Source: Epiperipatus broadwayi (lineage: Eukaryota; Onychophora; Udeonychophora; Euonychophora; Peripatidae). Taken from it: a stretch of DNA of 64,000 nt. Below the pieces are notes generated by a model. It was not told the DNA's origin. It saw only the letters and a list, made by a program, of their open reading frames with translations, and made no database searches. How positions within the stretch are numbered: position 1 is the stretch's first letter; the number at the start of each line of letters is the position of its first letter. This document shows, piece after piece, positions 36,476-52,083 of the stretch. Both the position numbers and the translations under genes were made by a program. Location: positions 310,001 to 374,000 of the forward strand of contig JAQFVV010000546.1 in NCBI GenBank assembly GCA_028023455.1, in the 5' to 3' direction.

Positions 36476-38292
36476 AGTGGTCTTCAACCTTTTCACACCT
36501 GCAGACTGGTAAAAATAAGGATAATATTTTGCAGACTGGCAGAAGTTTACAGATAAATTTTCTTAAAGATGTAAGCTGCTTAGCCTAAGATAAGCATAAT
36601 TGTTATAACTGACCAAAACAGTACACTAGTTATTGTGTATTGTAATGATGTTGCTTACCTTCACATGCTGAACATAGAAAACAGTACAATAGCAATCATT
36701 CTCATTAATGTGCTTGCATTTCTTTGTTTATTATTTCATTGTTAAAACATGCAAGAATAAAATGTTATTTCCCTGAATGTTGGGAAATATCATAGCTAGT
36801 GTAATTACATGGCAGTGATTATGATAAATGTAATATCTGTATTTAATGTTAAATATACAAGATGGTTATATGTCTTTTGATAGTAGTAAGGGCAAAATAG
36901 AAATTGCATAATTAAAATCACCGTATAGCCCCCCCAAAATTTGCCGTATTCTAAATCTGAAAAAATAAAATAAAACGTGCAAAAGTCTGAAGTTTTGATG
37001 TCATTGTAATTTTTTTTTGTGCTGGTGTGTTGAAAGGATAAAAAAATGTAATTAATAGAAAATTTTTTTAAAAAAATTGTTTGTTTTTATTTTTAAAAAA
37101 AATGGTAACAGAAATTGGTTTTAAAAATAAAAGTTTTAGTATATTAGTGGTATACAAATAAAGTCAAAAAAAATATTGCCTTATAGGCCAAAAAAAATGG
37201 GAGTATTTTTAAATAATAAAAAGAAGAAAACAAAACTCGAAAAAGTCAAAAGTTTTGCTCTTATTTTAATTTGGGGGTGGGGGGTGGTGGATTGAAAAAT
37301 ACTTTGTAAAAGTTAGACAGAAATTTTTTGATTGTTTTTCTTTTTAAAAAAAGGTGATAAAAATTGATTTCAAAAATAAAAGTTAAAGCCAAAAAAGATC
37401 TTATTTTAATTTGGGGGTGGGTGGGGGTGAAAATACTTTGACTTCACTGAGACAAAAGTTACTTTTGGTTTGTTTTTATTTTTTAAAAAAGGTAATAAAA
37501 ATTGGTTTTAGAAATAAAAGTTTTAGTATATTAATGGTATACAAATAAAGGCAAAAAAGATATCGCCTTATAGGCCAAAAAAAAGTGGCCGTATTTTTAA
37601 ACAAAAAAAAAAACCCCTGAAACTTGAAAAAGTCAAAAGTTTTGATCTTACTTTATTTGGAGAGGGGGGGGTATTGAGAAATACAATGTAAAAGTTAGAG
37701 ACAGGAGTTATTTTTTGGTTTTTATTTTTAAAAAAAAGGTAAAAAAAAATTGATTTCAAAAATAAAAGTTAAAACCAAAAAAAACCCACTAAAAATGAAA
37801 TATTGTATTAACAGAGGGAGTAGAAAAAATTTAAGAGATCAAAAAAAGTCACCGTATTTTTAAAATTGTGGCCCAGTAACATTATATTTTATTGTTTTAA
37901 CACATAAACAATACCGACAAGCAGCCATGATTGGCTATCAAAAGACAACTGGAGTTTGTATAATAAAAAACTTTTTTTTTTTAATTTTGATTTTTTTTAG
38001 AAAAATAATAAAAAATTTAATTATACCCCTCCATAAACATCTGTGATAAATAGAAAAACAAATTAATTTATGTATGATTGATTAGATTTCGTTTTTGTTC
38101 TGTTTCTTTTTTTTTTAACCGGGTAAAAATACGATGAAAAAATAAATAAAAACTGTTTATATTAATTAAAAATTTAAAATCTTATTATTTTGTTATTACT
38201 AACTTTCTTGCCAGTCTAGCGCAGCCTGGCAAAAAACTTCTGTGACCCAGGGCTGGTCCGCAGCCCGGTGGTTGAAGACCACTGCTTTATAT
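36468..38292. mobile_element. Non-autonomous hAT transposon, ~1.8 kb
   Basis: The left end (36476) starts AGTGGTCTTCAACC and the right end (38284), read inward, starts CAGTGGTCTTCAACC. This is the classic hAT (Charlie/Ac-type) terminal signature, with further inner similarity CTGCAGACTGG / CTGCGGACCAG. Flanks are CTTTACAT (36468-36475) and CTTTATAT (38285-38292), an 8-bp target duplication with one mismatch, as expected for hAT. There is no transposase; the interior holds A-rich tandem repeats. It sits inside a unit of the second satellite. The first C of the left end is missing. Confidence 0.85.
36960..37790 (+). repeat. Alternating ~400-bp dimer tandem repeat inside the hAT
   Basis: Two subunit types alternate. 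Type A carries AGTATATTARTGGTATACAA and GCCTTATAGGCC; type B carries TTGGGGGTGGG-type G-runs and AAAAGTTAAARCCAAAAAA. The order A-B-A-B is visible at about 36970, 37205, 37400 and 37590. Strong A/G bias on the plus strand explains the KKK/FFF-rich spurious frames. Such internal arrays are common in non-autonomous DNA transposons. Confidence 0.7.
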
Positions 38293-38640
38293 GTATGAAA
38301 CTAAAACTACAAAAACTTTCCAAATATTTTTACAAAAAAAAAACAAAAAACAAGAGTTTTTCATAAAGAATTATAGACAATAATGAGATTTTCATGATTT
38401 TTTAAATGTAAATATTAATAATTTGAATCTAAATATTCCATTTTTTTTATATATTTTAATTCTAATGTAACTAGAAATTACCAACTAAAAGCATTCTACC
38501 TAGTAATAATATTTGTCTGTCCATTTAAATAAAATTGGAAAATAACAGTTTTTAGTTTGTACTTTGCCTAGTTACATCATAGCTAAAATTTATCTTTAAA
38601 AACATAAGAATTTCCATTAAAATGATTAATATTCCTATGA
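38285..38640. repeat. Second interspersed satellite, right part
   Basis: Resumes after the hAT with CTTTATATGTATGAAACTAAA and reaches the anchor AAATTACCAACTAAAAG at 38474. This is continuous with the left part once the transposon is removed. Confidence 0.6.
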
Positions 38641-38709
38641 TTACTTCCTTAATTAAACTTTAAAAAAAAACAGATTAATATTTATTTTTAAAACCAATGA
38701 AGTATTGTA

Positions 38710-39050
<341 letters not shown>

Positions 39051-39668
39051 AAAATTCAAATATAAATAAATTAACTCCCTTGTAAACTATGGATAAGTAC
39101 AAAATTCATTTTCATATTTCTTTAGAAATATTTTGTCAAATAACAAGCACACATATATGCATACGCGCGCACACACGTATATATATATAATCTATACAAA
39201 GTAATGCTAAAATAACTCAAATAGTGTTGCTGAAATATTCTACCATTGATTGTATTGAATTACTATAATTTTAATTTTAATTAGTGTTATGCAGTCATTT
39301 AATTTATTTATACATGTAGTATGTTATAAATTTCTTCATACGTGTATGCAAGATCAAGATATAGCATTAATGTTAATGCTTCTAAGGCAAAAGAAAATTT
39401 TAAATAAATACTATAATGCTTAGCATTAAATGTCATGATCATAACCAAGTTAATCTATTATTGATTATAAAAATCTATATTATAGATGTACCTGTGTGTA
39501 TTTTAAATCTGCAAGTTCCAATGTGTGCAAAGTTGGATATTATTTATTAATTTATTCTTGGTGCTATTTGTGTTGGGATAAATCATGTTTTTTTGATTCA
39601 TCTATTTCCATCATTACACTGAGCCTAACAAGTATAAGTTTTAAAATGCCAAACAATAGTATGTATAT

Positions 39669-40160
39669 AACCATTAGAAACTAGTCAATACTTAGACAAT
39701 CCCAATATAGATAACAATCAAGAATTTCAAACTGTTGTCAAGGCAACCTCCACTTAGCAATAGAGATGGATCCCCACCTCCATTAATGGTCTCATATATT
39801 TATAAAGACACTAAAGATTCCAACTTGACCATAGAGATTGAAATTATTGATTGGAAAAAGTTTAAATAAACCTCCTTAAACAGATAATTATAATCTTTTC
39901 TGAATGCAGTCTAATAAATAGTTAATAATAACATTAAAAATTGCAATTTTAATTTTCAAATTGCACTCAAAGTATTACTTAAATAATAAGTGTAATAATG
40001 CTGAATGCAAAATGGGTTTATAAATAACCATTAGAAACCAGTCAACACTTAGACAATCCCCAATATAGATAACATTTATGAACTTCAAACTGTTGTCAAG
40101 GCAACCTCTTTTTAGCAATGGAAGTGGAGTCCCCAGGTCCATTAATGATCTCATATATAT
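39669..40160. repeat. Tandem duplication with 357-bp period
   Basis: 39669-39798 and 40026-40160 share AACCATTAGAAACYAGTCAA, TAGACAATCCCCAATATAG, TGTTGTCAAGGCAACC and CCATTAATGRTCTCATATAT at about 90 percent identity. Only the start of the second unit is present. A CAAGGCAACC word and a short GC-richer core might indicate an old element, but no ends were found. Confidence 0.75.
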
Positions 40161-42794
<2,634 letters not shown>

Positions 42795-43355
42795 GTTTCA
42801 AAAGGCGTTTATTGTCTCAAAAGAATACAACATTAGTGGTTACATAGTAAATTAACTGCTACAAGTTGATTACAAATTTTAACATTTACACTGTCATTTT
42901 TGATAGAGTTCTTTCTGGATTTACATGAGCTTAAAACATAGATCTTGTCTACATATAATATCCTGGATTATCCATTCTGCCTAGGTCAACAGTCCAAATG
43001 TTATAACACAATTTTCATTTTATTTTATGTCCCAAATGGGTCAAATATAATTTATCATTTGAACCCCATTAGCAAATCAATCACTTATAACAGAAGGGGA
43101 AAATTGTTGCCAAATTGTCCTTGTTGCTAATTTGACATGTGTATCCTTCTAAGTTTCTTTATAATGTTTAATTTTTCCAGCTTACAATGTTCAAACTGGT
43201 GTTACAAAGATCTTATTAGATCTAACTCCCAAGTTTTGGTCCTATGTTTCTTTTAAATGTGTCCTATTCCCAAAATTCACTGATGTTGCAAGATTTCAGG
43301 TTTTCAAAAAAAAAACACACTATACTGGTTCCTAAGAGTTTTATCATTTTTGTCA

Positions 43356-46300
43356 CTATAACATTGATCTAATCTTAAGTAATGACCAGGTTGTTGCATA
43401 AATGTCAGGTCTGGCCAGTGTCTTATCCCTTTTCTGTATCATTGCAAGTTTATTTGAAAAAGTAGCTGGATGCCTCCTGGAATTGTTACCAATTAGGAAG
43501 GTGCATCTAGTACACCAGTATGCATATAGCACAAAGGTTGCTGCCCTGACACTTGGTGTTAATCCCTCTCTAAATGCAGAAATTAATTGATGCATTGTTA
43601 CATTAGACTTTCTGTAATTGCTAGTTATCAGATTTCTTATCTGCCTAAGTCCCTCACAGTGATATATCAGATGTGATAGGGTTTCCTCAGCTCGATGGCA
43701 TAACCCACAAAAGGGATCAATTGATGTATACAATCTTTTATGGCAAAAAAAAATATGTGGTAGGTAATGCAGATAAGTTAAGTTTTATCAGAAAATTGAA
43801 AAACTTTGGTTCTAAGGCCCATCGTTTATACCTTTTAACCAGTTGTTTATTATTAATTCCCAGTATCGGTTCCAAAGCAATTGTGTTATTATCTTCATTT
43901 ATTAGTTCATAAATTTTGCAGTATTTGTACTTATTAATAAATTGCTCTGGGATTTTTGATTCTGTTTTACAATGATATATTAATTGTTCAAAATATGATA
44001 ATTTTTTTGGTGGTGGTTTATCAGTTGGAATGACCTCTATGAGCTGCTTAATTTTTGGAAATTGTTTAACAATATCAATTATATTGTTCCTCATTCTCTG
44101 TTTGTCAAAAATACCAATATCATGTAACCGCAAACCATTTTTATTCAGTGGTTGACATAGTTTTGCCATTGATATTGCCACGACTTTCCTTGACCATAGT
44201 AGCTGATTGCAAATGGTCTTAATTTTAGAGATAAAAGCCTTTGAGAAAGCAACCACCAGCATAAAGTAAACTATCTTAGTCATCATCAAACTGTTAATTA
44301 ATTGAATCTTAGAATATACTGACATATAGGTATTGGCTAGAGAGTCTTCTATTTGCTGGATTTCATTTTTCAATTTGTTCTGCAAATGACATCTCATGCC
44401 AGTAGTCCCCAGATGGAATGGAAATCCAAGGAATGAGCCTGGCTTTGCCTGAAATATGGATGTACATGGCCTTCCCATGAATATGGTCCATGCTGCTGTT
44501 TTTTCTGGATTGAAACCTAGTTTAAATTCCCTTGAGTATTCTTCTAAAATCATTTGTAGTTTTGCTATCTGCTTTTTTGATTTCAGGAAAACTGTAATAT
44601 CATCCATGTATGCAATGCAGGTCAATTTTTGACCAGTTCCCAGGATCACCATTCTTTCAAATGCCTGTTGTAGTTGAACAAGAAGGGGATTTATATATAA
44701 AATGAATAAGATGGCACTAAGTGGGGACCCTTGTGAAAGTGATTTAGTTGGTGTGAAAACTGGTGAATTTCTGCCATTTAGGGTAATGTGAAGCTCACGA
44801 TTTAAGAGTAAATCTGCTATAACATATATATGTAATTTTGGCATTTCAGTGTCATTCAGTAATCTCAACAGTATAGATATATCAACATTGTTAAAAGCTG
44901 AAGCAATATGCAGCTGTATAACAATCAGGCCATATTTTTTCTTTTCTCTAACCGATGTCAAAGTACCCCTAAATAACATAGCAGCTTGTGTGGTAGATGA
45001 ATTTTTTTTGCAAATTGAGCTGGAGAAATCATCAGCAAAATAATCTTTAATTACTTTCTCTAAAATCTTTATGGGAAATGGACCCATTGATATTGGCCTT
45101 ATCTCTGATAACAAAGGGATGGGCTTCTTTTTTTTTATCAAACGGCACCATCGCGATCGTATTAACTCCATCCATTGTTATTTTTCCCTGTGATAAATAA
45201 TTTGCCAGCTGGCACAGGCATTTTCTAATCAGCTTGTCAAAGTGTTTTAATATGAACAGTGAAATTCCAGGGCTATCTCGGTGACAGTTGTTGGGCGTTT
45301 CATTCATTTTCATTATAAAATCATCTATTGCATATGGTGATTCAATCTCTGTCATTCCAAATACATTTGGTTGGTATTGTATCAATTTCCCTGGCCCCAG
45401 CTTATTTTTAAAATAGTTAAGAATTGGTAAGATCATATTATTTCCAATAAATGTTTCATTGTTGCTTATAATTGCTAATGGCACTTTGATTTCAGGTCCC
45501 CTCCCTAATGCCCATCTAATGTATTGTCGAGTCCATGTGTGTTGATGCATTAGGCATATTCTACTTTTTTTATTTTTTAAATAGCTCTTCAGTGTTTCAC
45601 ATGCCTTGTCATAAGCATTTGTTAGTATATGTATACGTTTCTGGTGTGTTGAGTAGGGGTTATCACCACAATATGTTTATGAATTTGTTCTGCAAGCTTC
45701 AACAACCCTGTGGGAAGTGGCTGATCTTTTACTATATGATTAATGTTAAATGACAAGATATTACTGCAAGTTAAATATTGCTGTATTGGGTTAAAGGTCA
45801 TTGAAAGAATCTTATTACACATAATATAAGTCTCTGAAAAAATAAATTCGGGTGTTAAGGTTGGAATCAACATTCTTATTGTTCTAGTTAGTGACAGTCT
45901 AGAGACTTGTATATTACTGAGGTCAATTGATATGAACTGAGCTGAGTGATCAGAAATTGCTGATGGGATTAACTTCATGCTTATTAGATGATGAAACACT
46001 GGAGAGTAAAAACAAAGATGAATTAATGTTGAAAATTGGCCATTATGAAATGAAGCAGCATCTTCATGTAAGAAACCCCTTGCACTCATCAATGGATAAT
46101 TTATGTATCCACTTATTTACAAACTCATCATATGTTACATTGCAGTCTCCAATCAAAATTGTTGGATTAGCTGTAAATCCCAGTGTTAAATTAATTGTGG
46201 CAATTATTGTATTTATTTTATATTTTTGCAATGGCATATAAACAAAGATTACATTTATTTTAATTATTTTGTGAAATAAAGTAATGATTAATAGATTTGC

Positions 46301-46573
46301 ATCAATGTATATGATTTGAAAATTGGTAAACTGGCAAGCAGTAGCTATCAAAAGACCTGTTCCAGCTGATGGAGAGGTAGAGTCTCTTGAACATACAACA
46401 AAGCCCTCACTATTTAGAAATTTTTCTGGATAAATTTGCGACCCTGCATAAATTTTGGTTTCAAGCACTCCCATTATATGAGGTTTTGTTTCCCTGATCC
46501 ATTGTTTCAACTTAAATATTTTTTCTATTGCATTCAAACCCCGTACATTAAAAGAAGCAATTTTAATTTTCAT
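43356..46573 (-). pseudogene. LINE copy A ORF2: APE endonuclease and reverse transcriptase
   Basis: Starts MKIKIASFNVRGLN; endonuclease residues visible are Asn9, Glu38 (LETK), Asp143 and Asn145 (GDCN), and after a frameshift near 46085 the SDH motif at 45954-45946. RT fingers carry SPGISLFILKHF and EIRPISMGP; SQGSPLSAILF and CIAYMDD follow in the 45171-43738 frame (YMDD at residues 188-191). The C-terminal zinc motif CGLCHRAEETLSHLIYHC lies in the 43733-43356 frame. At least four frame breaks are present. Motif A reads VIQLHIASAF, where the catalytic Asp is replaced by His; copy B has the expected LDIKSAF. The enzyme would nick target DNA and reverse-transcribe the LINE RNA. Not functional as it stands. 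Confidence 0.88.
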
Positions 46574-46576
46574 TTA
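46571..46576 (-). promoter_or_regulatory. ORF1 stop / ORF2 start coupling site (TAAATG), copy A
   Basis: On the minus strand ORF1 ends TCT TTA TAA and ORF2 begins ATG at once, in the same frame. At the same place copy B has an overlapping TAATG. Adjacent stop-start codons allow termination-reinitiation in SART1-type LINEs, so this is a plausible translational coupling site. Confidence 0.6.
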
Positions 46577-47498
46577 TAAAGATTTACTTTTTACTTTGAA
46601 TTTATTTGAATTTACTTTATCTTTTATTATACTTATCTTAGGCTGTCTATCAATTGTAAATCTTGGGCATCTTTGTGAATTTACTTTATCTTTTATTATA
46701 CTTATCTTAGGCTGTCTATCAATTGTAAATCTTGGGCATCTTTGAACTCACTTTCAGTTTTAACATCAGTATATCTGTCCATTCAATACTGTTTTCCTGT
46801 GTCATCAAACATAAGCTCTCCTAATTTTAGCTTTTTGCCTATTTTCCGGTTTTTTGAGGGCCTTCCTGGCTTTCTCTTTTGTTCATTATTACCCCGAGTA
46901 ACTTGCTGCATATTTGGCATTATTGTCTGAGTAATCTCAATATTCATATTGTTCCTAGTTCTTTGTTTTTTAGTTAAATCCAGTTCTTTGTACAAATTCA
47001 TATTTTCTTCATAATATTGCTTCCCATCAACATTTTTTTCAGTGTGTGTTTGTCTATATTTTTTTCTAAAGCTTTAACCACATGCATTTGTATATCATTC
47101 CCTTTTTTCTTTTACTTTTGTATTATTTATCTTAAGGCACACTTTTTCCTCCAACCTTAATGAAGAAGCTAGAATCTCACCAATATTACTATCATCATTA
47201 TTTACATTTGCAGTTTCACTTTCTTGCTTATCTGTATTCATATGTGTTTGTATAGCATTTTTTTCCTTTTCACTTCCCTGAGTTACCACATCCGATGCCA
47301 ATATTTACTTTATATCCCTTTGTTTATAGCTTGTTTTCTTTTCTAGTCTTTCTTCTGATAATTCAAATCCTTTATTATTTTCATTCTTTGGACAATCTAT
47401 AATCAAATGGCTTTTTTCTCCACAGCCAAAACATTGTGGCCTTAGCCCTTTAATTTTTAGGTATAACACTGCTCTCTGATCCATATCATCATCATCAT
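46574..47498 (-). pseudogene. LINE copy A ORF1, C-terminal part with CCHC knuckle
   Basis: Begins at the (CTA)n junction, where DDDDMDQRAVLYLKIKGL leads into QCFGCGEKSHLIIDC (C-x2-C-x4-H-x4-C RNA-binding knuckle, about 47440-47390). Lower-complexity, charged sequence follows in several frames (47301-47095, 47001-46783). The last frame, which includes the duplicated 23-codon block, ends with VKSKSL and a TAA that directly precedes the ORF2 ATG. The amino-terminal half is missing. ORF1 proteins of LINEs package the element's RNA. The poly-Ser continuation upstream is the microsatellite, not protein. Confidence 0.75.
46607..46744 (-). repeat. Perfect 69-bp (23-codon) tandem duplication in ORF1
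   Basis: 46607-46675 and 46676-46744 are identical. The length is a multiple of three and the frame running into the ORF1 stop stays open through both copies (PRFTIDRQPKISIIKDK each time). Lack of any mismatch in a decayed element implies a recent duplication or an assembly artefact. Confidence 0.92.
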
Positions 47499-48450
<952 letters not shown>

Positions 48451-48656
48451 TTTCAAAGGAACTTTATTCACAAAGAAAAAAAAAGGTTACAACAACAGGT
48501 TACAGAGTTTATACATTAAAATTCTTTTTTTTTAATGGGAAAAAACACTCAAAAACATTTATGTATTACATTGTTAAAAAAATAATGGTAACACAAAAAA
48601 AAGAAACAAAAAAATTTGTATACAATGAAAAGTTGGATCAAAAAACTGAAGGAAAT
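48451..48656 (-). mobile_element. LINE copy C, ~200-bp 3' fragment
   Basis: Only 3' UTR remains. Its terminus GAATAAAGTTCCTTTGAAA (complement of 48451-48469) matches those of copies A and B and runs into the (TAG)n tail. Its 5' end touches the short trinucleotide tail of copy B. A 69-codon plus-strand frame here is not coding. Confidence 0.65.
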
Positions 48657-48683
48657 AATATTATTATTATCATCATAATCATA
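48657..48683 (-). repeat. Short (TAA/TGA)n tail of LINE copy B
   Basis: On the LINE strand: TATGATTATGATGATAATAA, further TAA units, and then the start of copy C. Confidence 0.8.
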
Positions 48684-49000
48684 TTTCAAAAAGACTTTAT
48701 TGCATACAACAAGAAAAAGATTGCATTAATAACTATTTTACCACATACAGATAAATTGAAGTTAACATAAACAAATTGAAAATTTTAATATGGGGGAAAA
48801 ACAACAAAAACGAAGATATACATGTGATTTACACATTTGGGTTTACATTTTTTTACAATACACATCCAATCAGTTTTATATACTGATAAGGCTTTTAGTT
48901 TTCTCTTTTATTAGTCTCTTTTCATGCTATAATTTTGAGCATTGTTGCAATATGGACCAAGTGGCTGTGTACCTCACTTGGGATACATTTTTTTCATCCC

Positions 49001-52000
49001 TTAAGTGGAGTAGTTCCATTTTGTTCCAGAATGCATTTGGATGTCTTCTTTGAATATTATACATAAAGGAGAATCATGCACACCATAGTGAAAATAATGT
49101 AAAAGTATTTGCTCAAATATGGGGGTAACTACCTTTAACAAATGATTATAAGAGTGTTTGAGTGTCACAATTTCTTTATTTGTACAATGATGGCATGAAT
49201 GAGTGAATATTATCAAATGCAGGGCAGGTAAAAAGAAAATGTTCTTGAGTCTCAGTCTTTTTATGGCATAACTAGCATATGTCATCTGTAATTATGTGAT
49301 GCATTCTATATCTATAAAAGTGTAATGTTGGTAGTGCTTCAGGATTTAATTTGAGCATGAGATCATAATATTTGGGTTCTAATGAGCAGAATTTGAACTT
49401 TTGTGTCAGTTGCCTATTGTTAATATTTAGAATTGGTCTTATATTATTTAACACAAAGAAAATAATCTGTTATATATACCATATTTAAATTTATTTTGAG
49501 GTGGTGAATAAGAGAAGTTTGGAATGTTGAGAATTAATCAAAGCAAGATTTTCCAGTATCCATTGACTGGTGGTGGCTTATCTGTTGGGATAATCTTAAA
49601 GAACACTTTTATATATGGGAATATATGTGTGCAAGAAAAATGAGATTTAATGTCTTTTGAATATTAAAAATATTTATTGAATGTAGTTCAAAACCATTTT
49701 ATATAAGAGGAGCTTGAATATGTTGTAGTGAAATTTAAACAATTTTTTTCCCCACAACAACATTCTACATAGTGAATTTATTTTACTAGTAAAAGATTTA
49801 GTGCATAGAATTGTTGGAAAATAGTATGTGATTTGAGTCATAACTAATAGATTAAACAAGGATACTTTGAAGTACAATTAGAGATAAGATTTTGGAAGTG
49901 ATTCAATTATATTTTCAATTTTATCTTGTATTTGTCAACAGATTTCAAGGTTGCTCAGATAGAAGGGAAATCCTATAAAAGAGCTAGATTTTCCTTTAAA
50001 ATGTGTGTGAAATTGTTCTGTATATATTGATCATGCAGAAGATTTATCCATGTTAAACTCCAGCTTGTATTTGTTAGTGTATGAATTAAGAGTTTTAAAT
50101 AGAATTGGGATCTGTATTTTAAAACTTAAAAAAATTGAGACATCATTCATATAGGCAATACAGGAGATGCTTGCTTTCAGACCAGGTATGTATATGCCCA
50201 ATAATTCTTTTTCTATCATATTGAGTAAGGGATTGATATAAACAGTAAAAAAAACACTTAGTGGTGAACCTTGTGAAATTGAACAGTAAGATATAAAAAA
50301 GGGTGAATTCTTATCATTAAGTGTAATATGTATTTCTCGACATCATAGAAGATTGGTGATTAAATATATTAAGGATCTTGGTATTGCTTTGTTTACTAAT
50401 GCTTCAACAAGAAGTTCAATTGGAATCATAGCAAATGCTGATTTTATATCCAGTTGGATCACAATTGGACTATATTTTTTATTATTCCTGACAAAATCAA
50501 TAACTGTTTTGAATAAAAAGACTGCTTGCATTATAGATGAGCCTTTCCTAGAAAACTGCATTTTAGATAGTATAGGTATAAAATAGGGTTCTAATCTGTC
50601 TTTAATAATAAATACCCAGTGGACTCATTGATATGTGCCTTAGACTATTTAATGACTGTACTAGTAAAATAGGATATAATCCATGTATATGATAGACTTT
50701 TTTGTTAGAAAGTCAGCTAGAATACTACTGTGCAGTAAATTTTTTAAATGCTTAAATACAGAGCAATGTATTTCATGCATTCCTGGGTGACAGGAGTTTG
50801 TTGTTGATGCTAGTTTTTGAACAAAATCCTTGGGAGAAAATACTGTTGCTTCTTCTGCATCATGAAGAAAGAATGGCACAGGATTAAATTTTTTCATCTC
50901 TTGAAATTTGGTTTTGAAATGTGTGTAAAAAGATAGCAACATGTTGTAATCAGAGATTATTTCTTTTTGTATTTTAATTGCTGTTTATATGCAAATTGAT
51001 GGCTTTTATCCCAGTACCCAATAAAAATAGTATCTGGACCATGTATGTGTCTGTCTCAAAAGAATTTTCTCTTTTTTATTGCCAGATATTCTCTGAATTT
51101 TTCAGAGACTGATTAATAAAGTTTCTTAAGGGCAATAACATTTGAAAAACCTTGTTTATTTTTGTATTGTTTGTGATTCTTCTGTGTGTTTTATCTACAA
51201 AAGCTAAAATTCTTGAGGGGGGCAGGGTGGCCTTTATTATGACATCAATTGTATATGAAATAATGTTAACAAAAGCAATCCATGTTTGTACTGGATCCAT
51301 TTCTATATCTTGAAGTTTGAAAAGAGAGATATATATTTGTGAGAATTAATATTCTTGGGTTAATCATAGAAGGAGTACTCTAATTGTGTTTCCAATAAAT
51401 GATACTGATCTGTATATGAAATCATTTTTCAGTTAAACAATAATTTCAAAATGTGATGCAATACTGGTGAGTAAAAACCAGGTCAATTAATGATGAAAAC
51501 CTGCCTTTATTAAATGTGACTGAATTCTGTGAGATAGCCTTCTCCACTCAATATGGTTATAGCTAGTAAGTGCAAACATTTTGTGATAAAGCCATTATAT
51601 GACATGTTTAAGTAACTAAGTAAAAGTAGTGGATGTTATGAGGATGCTATTTTGGAGTTTATCATTTAAATAACTTTATTAATTGTTTTATCATTTGGAG
51701 ATATATAGACAAGTGCTACATTAATGAAATTGTTTATGATATAATGTTATAATTAATATGTGTACACTTATATATATATATTATTTATAATTATATATGT
51801 GTACACTTATATATATATATTATTTTAAATGAATAGAAAGGAGTAGGTTTTCATTACCACTACTCATGTGTCTGCTGAGGGTGAGAATGAAGCTTGGGAG
51901 AATGCTGAATGTCCTTGGTTATTAAGGTAGTTAGATGAATTAATCTGAGACTCCCTCTAAATTTTGTTTTAAGTAGCCCTAGAAAATGAGACTGTACAAT

Positions 52001-52081
52001 TTTCAAGCCATTTTATTAATTGATAGTTTTTTTTGATGAGTTTAATCCTCTGATATTTAATAACCCTATTTTGATTATCAT
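49001..52081 (-). pseudogene. LINE copy B ORF2 (endonuclease and reverse transcriptase), decayed
   Basis: Start MIIKIGLLNIRGLNSSKK at 52081 parallels copy A MKIKIASFNVRGLN. RT pieces: HPGMHEIHCSVFKHLKN (50942-50661 frame), VIQLDIKSAFAMIPIELL (motif A with its Asp, 50561-50343 frame), SISCIAYMNDVSIFL (50219-50031 frame; the catalytic YMDD has become YMND), LNINNRQLTQKFKFCSLEPKYY (49454-49272 frame) and a degraded C-terminal CCHC region (THSCHHC, 49285-49001 frame). Endonuclease between 52081 and about 51300 is hard to read. Broken in every domain; not functional. Confidence 0.8.
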
Positions 52082-52083
52082 TA
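52079..52083 (-). promoter_or_regulatory. Overlapping TAATG stop/start, LINE copy B
   Basis: The ORF2 ATG (52081-52079) overlaps a TAA (52083-52081) on the minus strand. This is the pentanucleotide arrangement known from SART1, at the position equivalent to TAAATG in copy A. Because ORF1 of this copy is decayed, the ORF1 frame cannot be proven to end in this TAA. Confidence 0.45.

Larger units (their letters stand above)
42796..47498 (-). mobile_element. LINE copy A (APE-type non-LTR retrotransposon), 5'-truncated
   Basis: Order on the minus strand: tail of ORF1 with CCHC knuckle (47498-46574), ORF2 with APE endonuclease, reverse transcriptase and C-terminal CCHC (46573 to about 43356), a 3' UTR of about 0.5 kb, then the terminal motif CAATAAACGCCTTTTGAAA (complement of 42796-42814) and a trinucleotide tail. 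The 5' side abuts the (CTA)n array. Architecture (two ORFs, APE, no RNase H seen, C-x2-C-x8-H-x4-C after the RT, stop-start coupling) fits the R1/SART-like group best, but clade assignment is inference. Frameshifts make it inactive. Confidence 0.85.

Noticed and set aside
43402-46930. Several plus-strand frames of 60-95 codons across the LINE copy A region
   Set aside because: Antisense shadows of LINE ORF1 and ORF2.
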